Assembly: GCA_001692895.1 (NCBI GenBank)
Contig: KV748182.1
Span: forward strand, 2,608,341-2,672,340
Direction: 5' to 3'
DNA from: Cenococcum geophilum 1.58
Lineage: Eukaryota; Ascomycota; Dothideomycetes; Gloniales; Gloniaceae
Length of the DNA stretch: 64,000 bases
The translations under genes and the position numbers were made by a program. The first letter of the stretch is position 1; each line of letters starts with the position of its first letter. The notes under the pieces are model-generated. The model made no database searches, was not told the origin of the DNA, and saw only the letters and a program-made list of their open reading frames with translations. This document shows positions 1 through 12,359 of this stretch, piece by piece.

Positions 1-3000
1 TTTATTAAGGAGGGAGCTAGCGTAATAATAACTTACTAACTAGCTCATTAAATTATAGGGGATTACGTAAGAATCACTTCCTTACCGTTATCGTTATAAC
101 CTTAAATAACTAGCCTTAACTTCTTAAATAGGGTATCGGTAGCTTTACCTTTAATCTTATTAACTATTCTTAACCTAAATATATAAACCCCATTAAACTT
201 AGTAGGGTTATACTTCTTAAACTTAAAGACTCCTTTTGCAATAAGACCGTTAATCTCCTGCTTATTAGATGCTTGGAAAGGAGCTCCTAAAGTTATAATA
301 CGGCCTTCCTTTTAAAGCTGTTTTGCGAGCTTAAAGTTAGCCTTCTCTTTAGCTGTTATAAAGGCCATTAATAGCTTAACTCTATTCTTAATGGCGGTAA
401 TAAGTTGCTCTTTAAAATTAATAAGGTATTAGCGGTTTCGTAATCCCTTTAGGCAACCTCTACCGCGTCATAGTTGCGGCGTATCTACTACAGTTATATT
501 GGGGTTATAGTTGCCTTCTAGGGCACGTTAATTATAGTTCTCCTCTAGGGTATCTCCTAGGGTATCTTCTAGGGTATCCTATAAAGGCTCGGAACTGTTA
601 TCTTTATAGTAAGGCTTAATAATAGTTAAACGGAATTAAGTAGGTCTATAGGGCATCTAAAGAGTATAAGTCTAACTATTAATTGCAATAAGTTTATATG
701 GGCTTAACTATCCTCCCTTTTTACGCTATACGCGTACCTTAGATTGGAGTGGCAGATCGAGCATAGTTAAGGTATTTAGGCCATTTCTTATTCCTAGTGC
801 GTCGTTAACCTAGCACGTAGCGTAGAGACGTTACACCTCCTTTATTGCCTTATAAATCGCCTTAGCTTATTATATAATAGAGGGAGATAGTAAAGAATTA
901 TTAGTTATTTAAGGGTAGGCGCCAAAAACTAGTAATATAGGTACGAGCCCATCTAGGCTAGCGGTATTATTAATAGCCTTAACAGCCATCTATAGGATAA
1001 GCTCTTCGCTAGCACCCTCTAGTTCTAAAGAAATAATCTTATATACGCGGCGTAATAGCGTATAGTATCGTTCTACCTTTCTAATACTATTATATACCTT
1101 AACGGGGACTTCCTTAACCTTAATTATTATTGCCTTTACCTATTATTAAAACTCTATAGATAAGAAGTTCTTTTCTATATTATAAATAATTTAATTAGGG
1201 GGTCCTAGGTAGATATTAATCTAGTATAATTAAAGAGTATCCTATACGTTCCTAGCTAATATATCTTTTAAAAAGCGTGCGGCTTAGAAGGAGGTTAAGA
1301 AGTTAACAACTTAGAGTACTAGCTTGCCGCTAAGATATATAATATCTATAATAATATAGAAGTTAAAGTTATAGTTATCTTTAAGGGTAAACTTAAATTG
1401 GCTAGGGGACTTCTAGTTCATTTGGCAGTAATAGCAGTACTTTATAAGATATTTAATTGCTTTAACCTTAACTTTATAACCTACTTGTTAAAGAACCCTA
1501 AGCAGTTGGTAAACGGATAGGTAGCTAAAACGATAATGTAGTTAACGTAGCTCTAACTTAGTTAAGTAACTCTAAGTAACGCTTCTTTCTGGCTATTAAA
1601 GGAGCAACCAAGGGTAACCCCACTTGCGTATAATGGGCACCCAATTATCTCCTTAAATAAGTATATTTTTAAGGTTGTTAAGCTTAACGCCTAATTTATC
1701 TATATCTTAGATGCAGAATAGGAATAGGGTATTTATAGGAATAATATAGAAAGTAATATATCCTAACGGGGTTTAGACCTTAATTATACTAAAAGAAATT
1801 ACAGTACCCTTACCAAAGCGAATTATATATTAGCCTACCATTAATTAGTTAATCTAGATAGAACTATTAAGCTACTAAAGAGCTTAGACTTAAGGTTTTC
1901 CTACTATAGATACTCCTGCGGCTCTAGTATCTGGCATAATACTATAAAAGACGTTTACTAAGTATTTATTGTTAAAGAAGAACGCGGAACTTTCCTTTAG
2001 CTTATTAAAGATATCTAACCTTATAACAGAATAGAGCATAGATTAGTTATTAAGGACAGCAACGGTTTATGCGCTATTTACCTTACTATACTCGGTAAAG
2101 TATTAGTTGGGAAAGTAGTCCTCAATTTCTATATCTATAAGGAGCTATTTAGCCTTATTAATCTCACCCTTAAGATCTTCTTCGCCTTTATATTAAACTA
2201 GGAAGCTTTAAAAGTAGGCTATAATAACTTCTTAATTTCTAATGTTTTATGCGCTCTGGCGAAACTTATTATATACCTCCTTTTGTCTATTAAGGGGGTG
2301 TCTAGTTAACTAGTAATTTGGCTTCTTACAAACATAGCATTTTTTTTGCTAATTATTGCGAAATAAACCTTCACAAGGACCTCCACGATTGCTTTATAGT
2401 TAACGTTAATTATACCCTCTACTATATCCCCTACTACGACCACCATATATTTAATTAGTCCAGTTATAATCGTATTAGTTAGCTAGGTTAATTAAAGTAG
2501 GTTAGAGTTAGGTATTAAATTGCTATACTTTTTAAGAGTATAGGGCGGTGCTAATAGAGGATCTTAATTAAGTATATACTCCTTCGTAAGTACTTATAGG
2601 GTTAAAGAAAGTAAGGTTATATTCTTTAACACCTTAGTATACGCTAATAACTTAATTATATAGGCTAAAGTCCTCTTAATATAATTTGGATAAACCACGC
2701 TAAATTATCTAGAGTTAATTAAAGAGCTTTTAAAGATAATTAAGTTAAGAGGCACCTAGGTTTATAGTAATAATTCTTAGAAAGGTAGTCTCTCTCTACT
2801 CCAATATATACTACTGCTTATTCTCCTCTATTTTAAAGTGGCATCTTATTTCATATATTATTTAATTAAAATTATATCCTTTTCCTACTAAATAATTATA
2901 ATAGAAGGTACTAGCTCGGCCCTTAAGCATAACTAAATAAGTAATATGGTATTAATTGGGTTCTAGTCCAACCTTTTGGCAACAGTCGTAGAAAATACGT

Positions 3001-3640
3001 AACTTTGAATTAAGGATATTATACAGTTCTTCGCCAAACTTCTTCTCCTATTCTAAATAGAGCTTTATAAGCTCTATAAGCATTTTTAAGGTGCCTCCAA
3101 TTAGTATTTAGCTGCATTATATTATAGGCTATAATAGTAATATAGATCTAGTTGGCGGAGTTTAAAGGTTATTAAACCGCAAAGTAAGGGGATCTTGCGC
3201 TTATTAGGGGTTATTAATTAAGACTATAGGTTAAGCTAGTTGATACAGGGGAGTTAAAAATAGAGGTAGAGGCGATGGATATAGAATGTTAGAACTCGTG
3301 CCTAGAGCAATAGAGTTAGAACGTGTCTCTAGTGGTGTATTACTTGGGTTTTATTATGATTTAAGCTTCTTTATAGTGCGTAGTTAGTGCTTAATCTCTT
3401 ATAGAGTTTATTTATGCTCTTCCTTTACATTAATAACGTATTCCTAAATGTTGTCCCTAATACTACCCCTATCTATAGGGACAAATACTTTATACTTCTA
3501 AAGGAAGTTACGGAAGTCCTATATAATATCTTTATTTATAGGAACCTATATTTCCTTTATCTATCTAATAAAATCCTCCTTCATATAATACTATAGCGCG
3601 GTATTATCGTATTCGCTGTCTTTATAGTATTCCATACGGT
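1..3640 (-). pseudogene. Copia gag-pol pseudogene (gag, zinc knuckle, protease, integrase), partial
   Basis: Read right to left, the frame shows a gag N-terminal segment around 3250-3600 and the gag core near 3000-3090 (EKKFGEELYNIL). A zinc knuckle follows at 2290-2350, with CYVCKKPNY, a TAG where Trp stands in the family, then TRH. The integrase segment comes next. The gag core and knuckle align with the same parts of copy B. Many in-frame TAG/TAA codons make it non-functional. The product would be the capsid and polyprotein of a cytoplasmic virus-like particle. The small open frame on the other strand at 3414-3596 is a shadow of this region. Confidence 0.8.
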
Positions 3641-4147
3641 ATACTAAGAATCTATTTAGGTCCTGTTACTTAGCGGTTATAAAGTTAGTTACGGCTCTGT
3701 CCTATATCTCTAGGTTAATATCTTTCTCGTACTTCTTTAGATAGGTTAACGCTATAGTAGGTAGAATTAACGAGGTGTTATACGTCAAAGGTAGGTAGGA
3801 TTTTCGGTTTTATAGGATCTCGTAGGTTTACTGTCCAAAGGTAGGTAATTTAAGATGTTGTTTGACGCGTTTTAGACGTCAACTTAAGACCTTAGGTTTA
3901 GTAACACTTTTAACCTAAAGTACTTAACCAAATCTTTATAAACGTAATTGTTCTGTGTAATAGACACAACTTAGTATCTCCTAGTACTTAGTAACACTTC
4001 TATTACTAGTTTTCCGCAAGTTTAAGGTAGCATAGTATTGCTGGGATCCATTCCATATAAGCGTATATGGCACCCCTGTATAAGACTATCTCTTCTATTG
4101 ATAACCTAGCTGCTCTATAGTTGACTGTGTATTTAACCACTAATTAG

Positions 4148-4321
4148 TGTTGGTGTTATAAGGTAACTCACCAATGCTACTCAAGTAGACACAGTAAATG
4201 TTAGTTGATAAAGCTTATTGTTTAGAATTAGGGGGTAGGTAAGGAACCTAAGGTTCCTCACCACGCTAGTGCCGCGGCGACACGTGACGACACGTAACGA
4301 CCGCTTGCCTTATTCCCAACA
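4148..4321 (-). repeat. 5' LTR of Copia copy A
   Basis: A 174-bp block bounded by TGTTGG at 4148 and CCAACA at 4321 (inverted ends, TG...CA). It lies upstream of the minus-strand gag. It contains the palindrome AAGGAACCTAAGGTTCCT at 4241-4258. The outer ~90 bp are shared, in inverse orientation, with the 3' LTR of copy B beginning at 9120. Confidence 0.75.
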
Positions 4322-4429
4322 GTAACTTTAATTCGGAACGAAACCCCTAGAACGCTACTCTCCTACCTAAAGATGCTCTCCTACCTAGAGGTGCTTTTTC
4401 TCTACCTTTACTACCTCTAACTCCTTTAT

Positions 4430-7400
4430 CCTAGCTAACCGATAAGCCTCTATTTTAAGAAGTTACGAATTTAATAAAGGTATATTTAGATAAAGAGAAG
4501 AAGTTTGGAGGAGAATTATATAATATACTTAGAGTAAAACTATAGGTCTTTTATAACTGCTGTAATAAGGTTAAAATTTAACGCTACTAGTTCTATTATG
4601 CTTTCTCTGTTATATTAAAGGGACGGGCGGTGACGTTCTATTACGACTATATTATAGGTAAAAACTATAGCTTTAATATAATGCTTTAGCTTACTAGAGC
4701 CCACTTTAAAACTAATAAAAACTGCTAACTCTATATGTCTAAATAGCGGGAGACTATATTCTAAAGAGTTATCGCTTTTAACCTAATAACGACTTGCCTA
4801 GAGTGCCTTTAACTATTTTTTAATAAACTTTAGAAAATCTAACGCGGACTTATTAAAACCTATTAAAATAAGAACAGTCTAAGGGACTAGGTTATTTTAG
4901 TATACTATGGCGTTTCTAAGTGTAACTTGGCGCTATATAAACCTATAGATATATTTAAAGGAGTATATGCCGAACTACGCTCTACTATAGGCACTGTAAT
5001 ATAAATATAAGAACCCTAATAATTCTATACCAAAAACCCTATTTAAACTGGGATTCTAGACTAATATAATTATAACTAGACTAATTAAATATATAGTGGC
5101 CAGAGTAGGGGATACGGCAGAGGGTATAATTAACGTTAACTATAAAGTAATCGTGGAGGTCCTTATAGAGGTTTATTTTGGAACAATTGTTAGAAGAAGT
5201 GCTATATTTATAAGAAGTTAAATTACTAGTTAAATAGACACTCTCTTAATAAGTAAAAGGAGGTATATAATAAGTTCCGATAAAGTATAAGAAATGTTAG
5301 AAATTATAAGATTACTACGGCCTACTTCTAAAGCTTTTTAGTCCAATATAAAGGTATAAAAGACCTTAAGGATAAGGTTAATAAGGCTAAATAGCTCCTT
5401 ATGGATATAGACATTAAGGACTACTCTCCTAACTAATACTTTACTAAATATAGTAAGGTAAATGGTATATAAACTATTGCTATTCTTAATAACCAATCTA
5501 TGTTCTATTTTATTATAAAGTTAGATATCTTTAATAAGCTAAAGGAAAGTTCCGCGTTCTCCTTTAATAATAGATACTTAGCGAACGTCTTCTATAGTAT
5601 TATGCTAGATACTAGAGCCGTAGGAGTATCTATAGTAGGAGAACCTTAAGTTTAAGCTCTTTAGTAGCTTAATAGCTCTATTTAAATTAACTAATTAATA
5701 GTAGGCTAATATATAATTTGCTTTAGTAAGGGTACTATAATTTCTCTTAGCATAATTAAGGTCTAAACCCTATTAGGATATATTACCTTCTATATTATTC
5801 CCGCAAACACCCCGTTCCTATTCTATATCTAAGATATAAATAAATTAGGTATTAAGCTTAATAACCTTAAGAATATGCTTATTTAGGGAGATAATTAGGT
5901 GCCTATTATACGTAAGTAGGGTTACCCTTAGTTGCTCCTCTAATAACTAGAAAGGAGTGTTACTTAAAATTACTTAACTAAGTTAGAGCTACGTTAACTA
6001 CACCATCGTTTTAGCCACCTATCCGTTTACTAATTACTTAGGGTTTTTTAATAAGTAGGTTATAAAGTTAAGGTTAAGGCAATTAAGCATCTTATAAAGT
6101 ATTGCTATTACTATTAAATAAACTAGAAGTCCCCTAGCCGATTTAAGTTTACCCTTAAAGATAACTATAACTTTAACTTCTATATTATTATTAATGTTAT
6201 ATATCTTAACGGTAAGCTAGTTCTCTAAGCTATTAACTTATTAACCTTCTTCTAAGCCGCACGTTTCTTAAGGGATATATTAGCTAGAAACGTATAGGAT
6301 ACCCTTTAATTATACTAGATTAATGTCTACCTAGGACCCCCTAATTAAATTATTTATAATATAGGAAAGAACTTCTTATTTATAGAGTTCCGATAATAAA
6401 TAAAGGCAATAGTAATTAAGGTTAAGGAAGTCCCTATTAAGGCATATAATAGTATTAAAAAAGTAGAGTAATATTATACACCATTACGCTACGTATATAA
6501 GATTATCTCTTTAAAACTAAAGGACGTTAGCGAAGAACTTACCTTATAAATAGCTGTTAAAGCTATTAATAATTCCGCTGGCCTAAATAAACTCATACCT
6601 ATATTACTAGTCTTTAACGCCTACCCTTAAATAACTAATAATTCTCTACTATCTCCCTCTATTGTATAATAAGCTAAGGCTATTTATAAAGTAATAAAGG
6701 AGGTATAATATCTATACGCTACGCACTAGGTTAATAACGCACTAGGAATAAGAAATGGCCTAAATACCTTAACTATGCTTAATTTACCACTCTAATCTAA
6801 AGTACGGGTATAGCGTAAAAAGGGAGGATGGTTAGGCCTATATAAACTTATTATAATTAATAGTTAAACTTATACTCTTTAGATGCCCTATAGACCTACT
6901 TAATTCCGTTTAACCGTTATTAGGCCCTACTATAAAGATAATAGTTCCAAGCCTTTGCAGGATGCCCTAAAAGATGCTTTAGAAGATGCCCTAGAGGAGA
7001 ACCACGATTAATATGCCCTAGAAGGCGACTATAATTCTAATATAATTGTAGTAGACGTGCCGCAATTATGACGCGGTAGAGGTCGCCTAAAGGGATTATA
7101 AAATCGCTAATATCTTATTAATTTTAAAGAGTAATTTGTTGCTGCTATAGAGAGTAGAGTTAAGTTATTAATGGCCTTTATAATAGCTAAAGAGAAGGCT
7201 AACTTTAAGCTTGTAAAATAGCTTTAAAAGGAAGGTTGTATTATAACCCTAGGAGCTCCTTTCTAAGTATTTGATAAGTAGGAGATTGACGGTCTTATTA
7301 TAAGAGGAGTCTTTAAATTTAAGAAATATAACCCTACTAAGTTTAATAGAGTTTATATCTTTAAGTTAAGAATAGTTAACGAGATTAAGGGCAAAGCTAC

Positions 7401-8800
7401 TAACGCCCTATTTAAGAAATTAAGGCTTATTATCTAAGGTTATAATAATAATAGTAAAGAGATAATTCTTATATAATCTCCTATAATTTAACGAGCTAGT
7501 TAGTGAGTTATTATTATATTAGCTCCCTCCTTAATAAAGAATAGAATGGCAGTTTATTTATAAAATATTACTTAAGCCTACACCTAATTAGAGATGCACC
7601 TTTAGCGCTTAATATTGGCATACCTTTTAGAGTAAATTCGCCACTAGTATCCTAAAGACACGATTATAGTTATACTTAAGCTATTATACGGAATTGTAGA
7701 GGCAGGAACTTATTAATAGGCTACTTATAGCAAGCACTATAAAGAAAAGCTTTTAATAACTACTTCTATATTTAATCCCTACTTCCTTATTATAACTACA
7801 GGAACTCTATTTAGAATTATTAGTATATAAACTGATAATATAATTATCTTAGGAGACGACTAATTCTTAGCTCTTAAAGAAGATAAGCTAGTAAAGGTAA
7901 ATCTTATAGTAAAGCTAAAGGAAAGACTTAATTTAATAATACTATTACTCTTTAATAGATGTATCCTTTTTATAAATAAGGATTCTATTACTTTACGCTA
8001 GAAGGGTTAAGGTAAGAAGATTAACGTTATTAATGTTAATTTTCTAAAATAAGGATATGTGGAATAACGCGCTTGCGGGGCTTATATTACTTTTATCTAT
8101 TAACCTAAGGCTTCCTTTAATCTCTCTATTGCCGCCTAATACTAGGAACTAACTAAGGATGACGTTTTTGCTTTAAATAAGCGCTTTTCCTAGTAGATAA
8201 ATTATCTTAACTAAGGGCTACTCTATATGCCTATTAATCTCCCCACCGCTAAGATCTTTGTGTTTATTAATAGATCGTTTACTAATAATAAAGATTTTAG
8301 CTCTTAGTTAGGATATAAGATTATTATTATAAATAAATCTACTAGAGAGAATAACTTTATAATCTATGGCAACCTTATCTATTAGAGCTTAACTAAGAGT
8401 AAACGCGTTACTTAAAGCGTTCTAGCGTTAGAGATATATGGAATAGTTAGCGGAGTTAATATAGCAATTATAATTAGAACTACCCTTAAGATAATTATGG
8501 ATTAACTTAAAATTCCTACTATTTCTATAATTGTGTGCACCGACTTATACTCCCTTTATAAGTGTTTAGTTAAGCTTAGCACTATAAAGGAGAAGCGTCT
8601 TATAATCGATATTATGGCACTTTAGTAATCCTATAAGTGTTAAGAACTCTTTAAGATTTAATAGATTAATAGCTAAGATAACCTAGTAGATGTAATAACG
8701 AAGGTAAACCTAAATAAGGCACTAAAGACATTTATTAATATAAATACTCTACGTATATAAGTTAAAGGTTAGGTTAAAAGGGAAATTTAAAGAAGTTAAA
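4430..8800 (+). pseudogene. Copia gag-pol pseudogene
   Basis: Domains in order: gag core at about 4440-5180 (LKGRAVTFYYDYIIGKNYSF is readable); degenerate zinc knuckle at 5190-5260 (CYIYKKLNY); integrase zinc-binding region at about 5995-6060 (HHRFSHLSVY); integrase core with VYLGPPN at about 6325; reverse transcriptase with LLYGIVEAGTY near 7680-7715 and a TDN that replaces the catalytic Asp-Asp near 7831; RNase H from about 8262 (FINRSFTNNKDF) through CTDLYSLYKCLVKLSTIKEK near 8540-8600. TAG/TAA interrupt the frame dozens of times at expected Gln/Trp codons. The active-site Asp changes and the stops make it dead. Typical fungal Copia pol length is preserved. Confidence 0.85.
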
Positions 8801-9119
8801 ATTTTATAGAACTTTAATAGCTAGTTAAAGTTGTCTAATTAGTTAAATTCTTATTAAGAGCGCCGTGCCTAATTAATTCGGGTGGCGGTATAGAGTTTTG
8901 CTGACGCCATTTGTTAATCTAGCTAATTAGGATTTTCTATACCCGGTATAAAAAATCGCCATTAGCTTGCTTACTACTAGCGCCTTAGTAGCCCATTTGT
9001 CTTTGCGTTAACCCCCTAATACCCTTCCTCTTTTCCTTCTTCCCCTTAGCTTTATACTTTTGTATAGTAGCAATCTATAGGTGTTTATAGATGGCAACTA
9101 TAAAAAGAAGAGTTGCTAG

Positions 9120-9310
9120 TGTTGGGAATAGGGTAAATTGCCGCCATATGCGGTAAATTGCCGTCATGTGAGGTAAGTTGCCGTTACGTGTTGCTGCGGC
9201 ACTAGTGTGGTAAGGAACCTTAGGTTCCTTACCCTTCCCCTTTCTTGGAATAAAAACAATAATAATTATTATACTATCTACGAACCGTAGCTACGTGATA
9301 TCCCCCTTGT
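9120..9310 (+). repeat. 3' LTR of Copia copy B (right end approximate)
   Basis: It starts TGTTGGGAATAG at 9120, like the outer end of copy A's LTR. It contains repeated motifs of the form GGTAAATTGCCG and the palindrome AAGGAACCTTAGGTTCCTT at 9212-9230. The right end is not clear; GTGTAAC near 9312 may be close to it. Confidence 0.6.
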
Positions 9311-10115
9311 GTAACTAATAGTAAGTATACTCCTAATATAAAGTTTAATATATCTATCTTAACCACTATCTCTAGCGTTAGTTAGTGGATTTTAAGGATT
9401 AGATCTTAGGTAAGTAACTCTTTAAATTCTTAGAATAGCTTCTTCTACTTACCTATCACGGGAGTCACCCACGCACGTTCGTCTCGTAACACCTACGCCC
9501 CACGACTACCCCTATTTCTTTGACCACGTTGACCTGACCTATTCTGTTTCTGCATCCAAATGTCTTTGTATCAACCACGCATAGTTACGCGTACGTAGCC
9601 TTCTCAATTACTACCCCGTTTAGTACATTGTATTCTAGTTCGTGCCTACTTCCATGACATTACCATTCTATACCTATAGCTTAAATTTTTTTAATAAGCC
9701 TTATAAATAGCTTAATATTCTTTAACCATTATATAATAAACCTTCTATAGTAGTTATAAAATCCTAGAAACGATCTTAATTATATAACGTTCTCTAGTTC
9801 CTACTAACTAACTATAAGTTTAACTTTCTTTAGGTCTATACTAATTCGTCCTAGTTTAATAATAAATTCTATAAATTCTATCTTTTTTATAACCTTTAGT
9901 ATACTATAACTAATTAAGGATATAGCCCTTATTAGCTAGTGCCTAAATTTTAAAGCCTTTAGGTATTAGTTTTAATAGAATATTAATAGTTTTAGAAATG
10001 CATTCTATAAAGTATTATATTATCTTATTAACTATAAGATAAAAATTAAAGGTATAGAGCTTATAGCGGCTTAATTAAGGATATTTAAAAAAGGTATTAA
10101 CTTTATTAAAAAAGT
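9311..10115. other. Intergenic / RIP relic bordering the gene island
   Basis: 9311-9440 and 9660-10,115 are very AT-rich and carry RIP-like TpA excess with no readable domain. 9450-9650 is a short less-mutated stretch of ordinary composition without a gene. The shift to normal GC is abrupt near 10,115, about 160-185 bp before the first intact gene. Confidence 0.5.
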
Positions 10116-10299
10116 TTATGGGGTGGAGTTTTTCTTTAGCTACTAAAATCTTGACTGTATGGAGGCAATGGCATGGTCATACTCCTACAAAACCCCTCAT
10201 AATCTACCTTTGCGGGGTCATGCCTCCTGCCTTTTGCCTCCGCTTTACGGTCGAAGCCAGATTTGACTGTTTGGGGTGCCTTTCTCACTCCACAGCACC

Positions 10300-11106
10300 A
10301 TGAATCAATATCGCGACCTTCCCCCGCATTATCCGGGGAGCGAATATGACATCACACTATCTAAGCCAGGTACTCTATCAGCACCATTTACCCCTACAGC
10401 TACACAAGGCAATGCACTTAGATCAGTAGCTACAACTCCCTCATCATTAGGGCCATCCTTCGTATTATCGGACGAGCCTCCAGACTACGCGCCACTCGAC
10501 GCGCTTGCGAATAGCTTCACGCTCCACGCGCCTCTTATATATGCAAACAAGACCTCTAATAGTCCCCGATACCAACTATATCAAGAGTATACCAAGTCTG
10601 GACGGCCTGCTAAATTACATATCCGCCGCTTACTCCCTAGCGAGTCCCGCGCGCACTCCCTTCCTTCAGCGAACATACAGGTACTGCCGCGAATAAGCTA
10701 TGATGAGGATGGGACCATGTATACTATATCTAGCTATGACATGCGTGGTCTCCGGGACTCTACCCTTCGTGGCATTATAAAGATTGAGCAAGGCTCGGGG
10801 CTTCGAGGCAGATTTTGCAGATTTTGGCATATGACGAAGAACGCTGCCAATGATATGCTAAGGGCAGAAAATGAGGCTAAAATGCATAAGTATGGGTATC
10901 ATGCCAAGGATGAGTGGAATAAAAACCTGCTGTTTTGTGTCAAGAAAGGGAAATGGAAGGATAATTGGGGCGACGTCGTAGCCATAGAGGAGGGGAAGGA
11001 CTTTAAGATTCAAACAGTTGTCGATGGGCCACGGAGAGATTTATTGGTTGCCTGCTGGGTGGCGAGGATATGGTCGGTCCAAGGCCTGAGATGGGACGAG
11101 CAGTAA
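10300..11106 (+). CDS. Conserved-looking fungal hypothetical protein
   Basis: An intronless frame of 268 residues starting at MNQYRDLPPHYPG. An upstream in-frame ATG at 10,276 would add 8 residues that look like leader. The first third is Pro/Ser/Thr-rich with low-complexity character (DEPPDYAPLD). The rest is compact, with alternating hydrophobic and charged residues. It ends in a hydrophobic helix-like segment, DLLVACWVARIW, followed by QGLRW. No signal peptide or membrane segment is seen. I do not recognise a catalytic motif. A disordered N-terminus, beta-rich core and C-terminal hydrophobic helix are reminiscent of the tubby-like/LURP fold, but that is only an impression. It is the first gene inside the GC-normal island, about 200 bp from RIP-mutated DNA, yet shows no RIP stops. 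Confidence 0.7.
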   Translation: MNQYRDLPPHYPGSEYDITLSKPGTLSAPFTPTATQGNALRSVATTPSSLGPSFVLSDEPPDYAPLDALANSFTLHAPLIYANKTSNSPRYQLYQEYTKSGRPAKLHIRRLLPSESRAHSLPSANIQVLPRISYDEDGTMYTISSYDMRGLRDSTLRGIIKIEQGSGLRGRFCRFWHMTKNAANDMLRAENEAKMHKYGYHAKDEWNKNLLFCVKKGKWKDNWGDVVAIEEGKDFKIQTVVDGPRRDLLVACWVARIWSVQGLRWDEQ

Positions 11107-12359
11107 GGTGTAAAGAATGATTATTGACGAAGCCAGCGATACATTTGCACGGTATAGTAAATCCAGGATGCGCTAGTGCTCTCATTCAAACACCTGTCTG
11201 TGTAGCTCAGGAGTCCGAATGGATCGGTCAAATGGAGCACAGCCAATATTGATACTGATATTGTACAGGCATTTAAGTTTTGTTTTCTGACGCTTCGAAT
11301 CTGTTCTGGCTTAAGCCTCGAGACATGGATGTATACTCAGGGGGTTATGTGATCAAATGTCTGCTATAGCTAGTTTGGGTGTATTGTATAACTAATCACC
11401 GCCTGCCTTTTTCTGGTGTGGTGGACTGAGAGGAGCTCCTTGGAGGAACCTCCGGTACTGCGCCCGAAAGTACATTTTCAGCGCTATGTAGACGAATTGC
11501 TGGATAAAGTGCATTTACTCTCATATACTGTGAGTCCAGTGGTTATGCACTTAATCAATTGAGTTTCATACTGCAGAGATTAATCAAGCCTAAAAAGGGT
11601 AACCACTTGCGCGAGTGACATCCCTTCTGGCAAGTGTGACTTTTCGTATTGGGCTCCTGCCTGGGTTAGCATGCTGCAGGCACCCTAGTTAGCGTGATTT
11701 TATTAGCAAGCCTCACCAAAACGCGATGCCGATGAAATGCTACAGAAGGCCACCACTAAAAACACCTATATATATATATATATATATATATTTGAGGAAG
11801 TTGGGTAAAAAGTCGTAATATATAACGTTATGAATAGGTTTCTACCCTTCCTCCATTAACTAGCTGCTGATTATATAGGAAAATCTTCTATTAGAGTCGC
11901 TTTATACGCGTTCTTAACGTCAATAAGGATAAACCGGTAAAGGACCAGCTTAAGGTTATAGGGAGGACGTGCTATATACTTTAAATAAGGTGTATTAAGT
12001 GCTGCAAGTGGTTGAACAGTTTAACCAGCGGTTATTCGATATCCAAGCGTCAATGAGGCGCCAGCACCCTTGCTGCCGAGAATCGCACTGACCAGAGGCT
12101 TCAACACCAAGCTCTATACAGTATAGAGCCTCTAGATTGGCTTATGAGGCGTGCATATACGAAAAGTCCTTGAATTCTTGCCACACGAAGGGATATCGGC
12201 GTTAACTCGGTGTTACTGTCAAACCACCGGGCATCAGATCTGTGCCTCGTCGTCATGCATGCCAAAAGCTTCACTACGTCTCAATACTCTTGTATCGCAT
12301 TTTCAATTGCTTGTCCCGCTTCCATAATTTCAGCAGTTGACATCGTAACTCTCCGAACC
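11107..12359. other. Intergenic region with TA microsatellite and AT-rich fragment
   Basis: No gene recognised. A (TA)12 tract lies at 11,767-11,790. It is followed by an AT-rich stretch to about 12,000 whose minus strand reads FILIDVKNAYKATLIEDFPI, which looks like a small RIP-mutated transposon fragment. The upstream in-frame ATG codons at 12,210 and 12,255 belong to the leader of the next gene. Confidence 0.45.
11767..11790. repeat. (TA)12 microsatellite
   Basis: Uninterrupted TA dinucleotide run of 24 bases. Confidence 0.95.

Larger units (their letters stand above)
1..4321 (-). mobile_element. Ty1/Copia retrotransposon copy A, RIP-degraded, 3' part beyond left edge
   Basis: The minus strand reads 5' LTR (4148-4321), leader, gag with a zinc knuckle near 2290-2350, then the protease and integrase part of pol, and leaves the window at position 1. 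The first 3.1 kb match the reverse complement of copy B (about 4440-7545) closely; for example 1-400 pairs with 7130-7545. Gln and Trp codons are widely replaced by TAG or TAA, as RIP produces. Reverse transcriptase and RNase H of this copy lie outside the window. Copy A has a longer region between LTR and zinc knuckle (about 1.8 kb) than copy B (about 0.9 kb). Confidence 0.85.
4322..9310 (+). mobile_element. Ty1/Copia retrotransposon copy B, RIP-degraded
   Basis: A plus-strand Copia element with a nearly complete gag-pol order: gag, zinc knuckle, integrase, reverse transcriptase, RNase H, 3' untranslated part, 3' LTR from 9120. No separate 5' LTR is visible: gag-related sequence begins within about 120 bp of the outer end of copy A's LTR. 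Copy B therefore seems 5'-truncated, or the two copies were joined head to head. Base composition is strongly AT with TpA excess. Confidence 0.85.
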
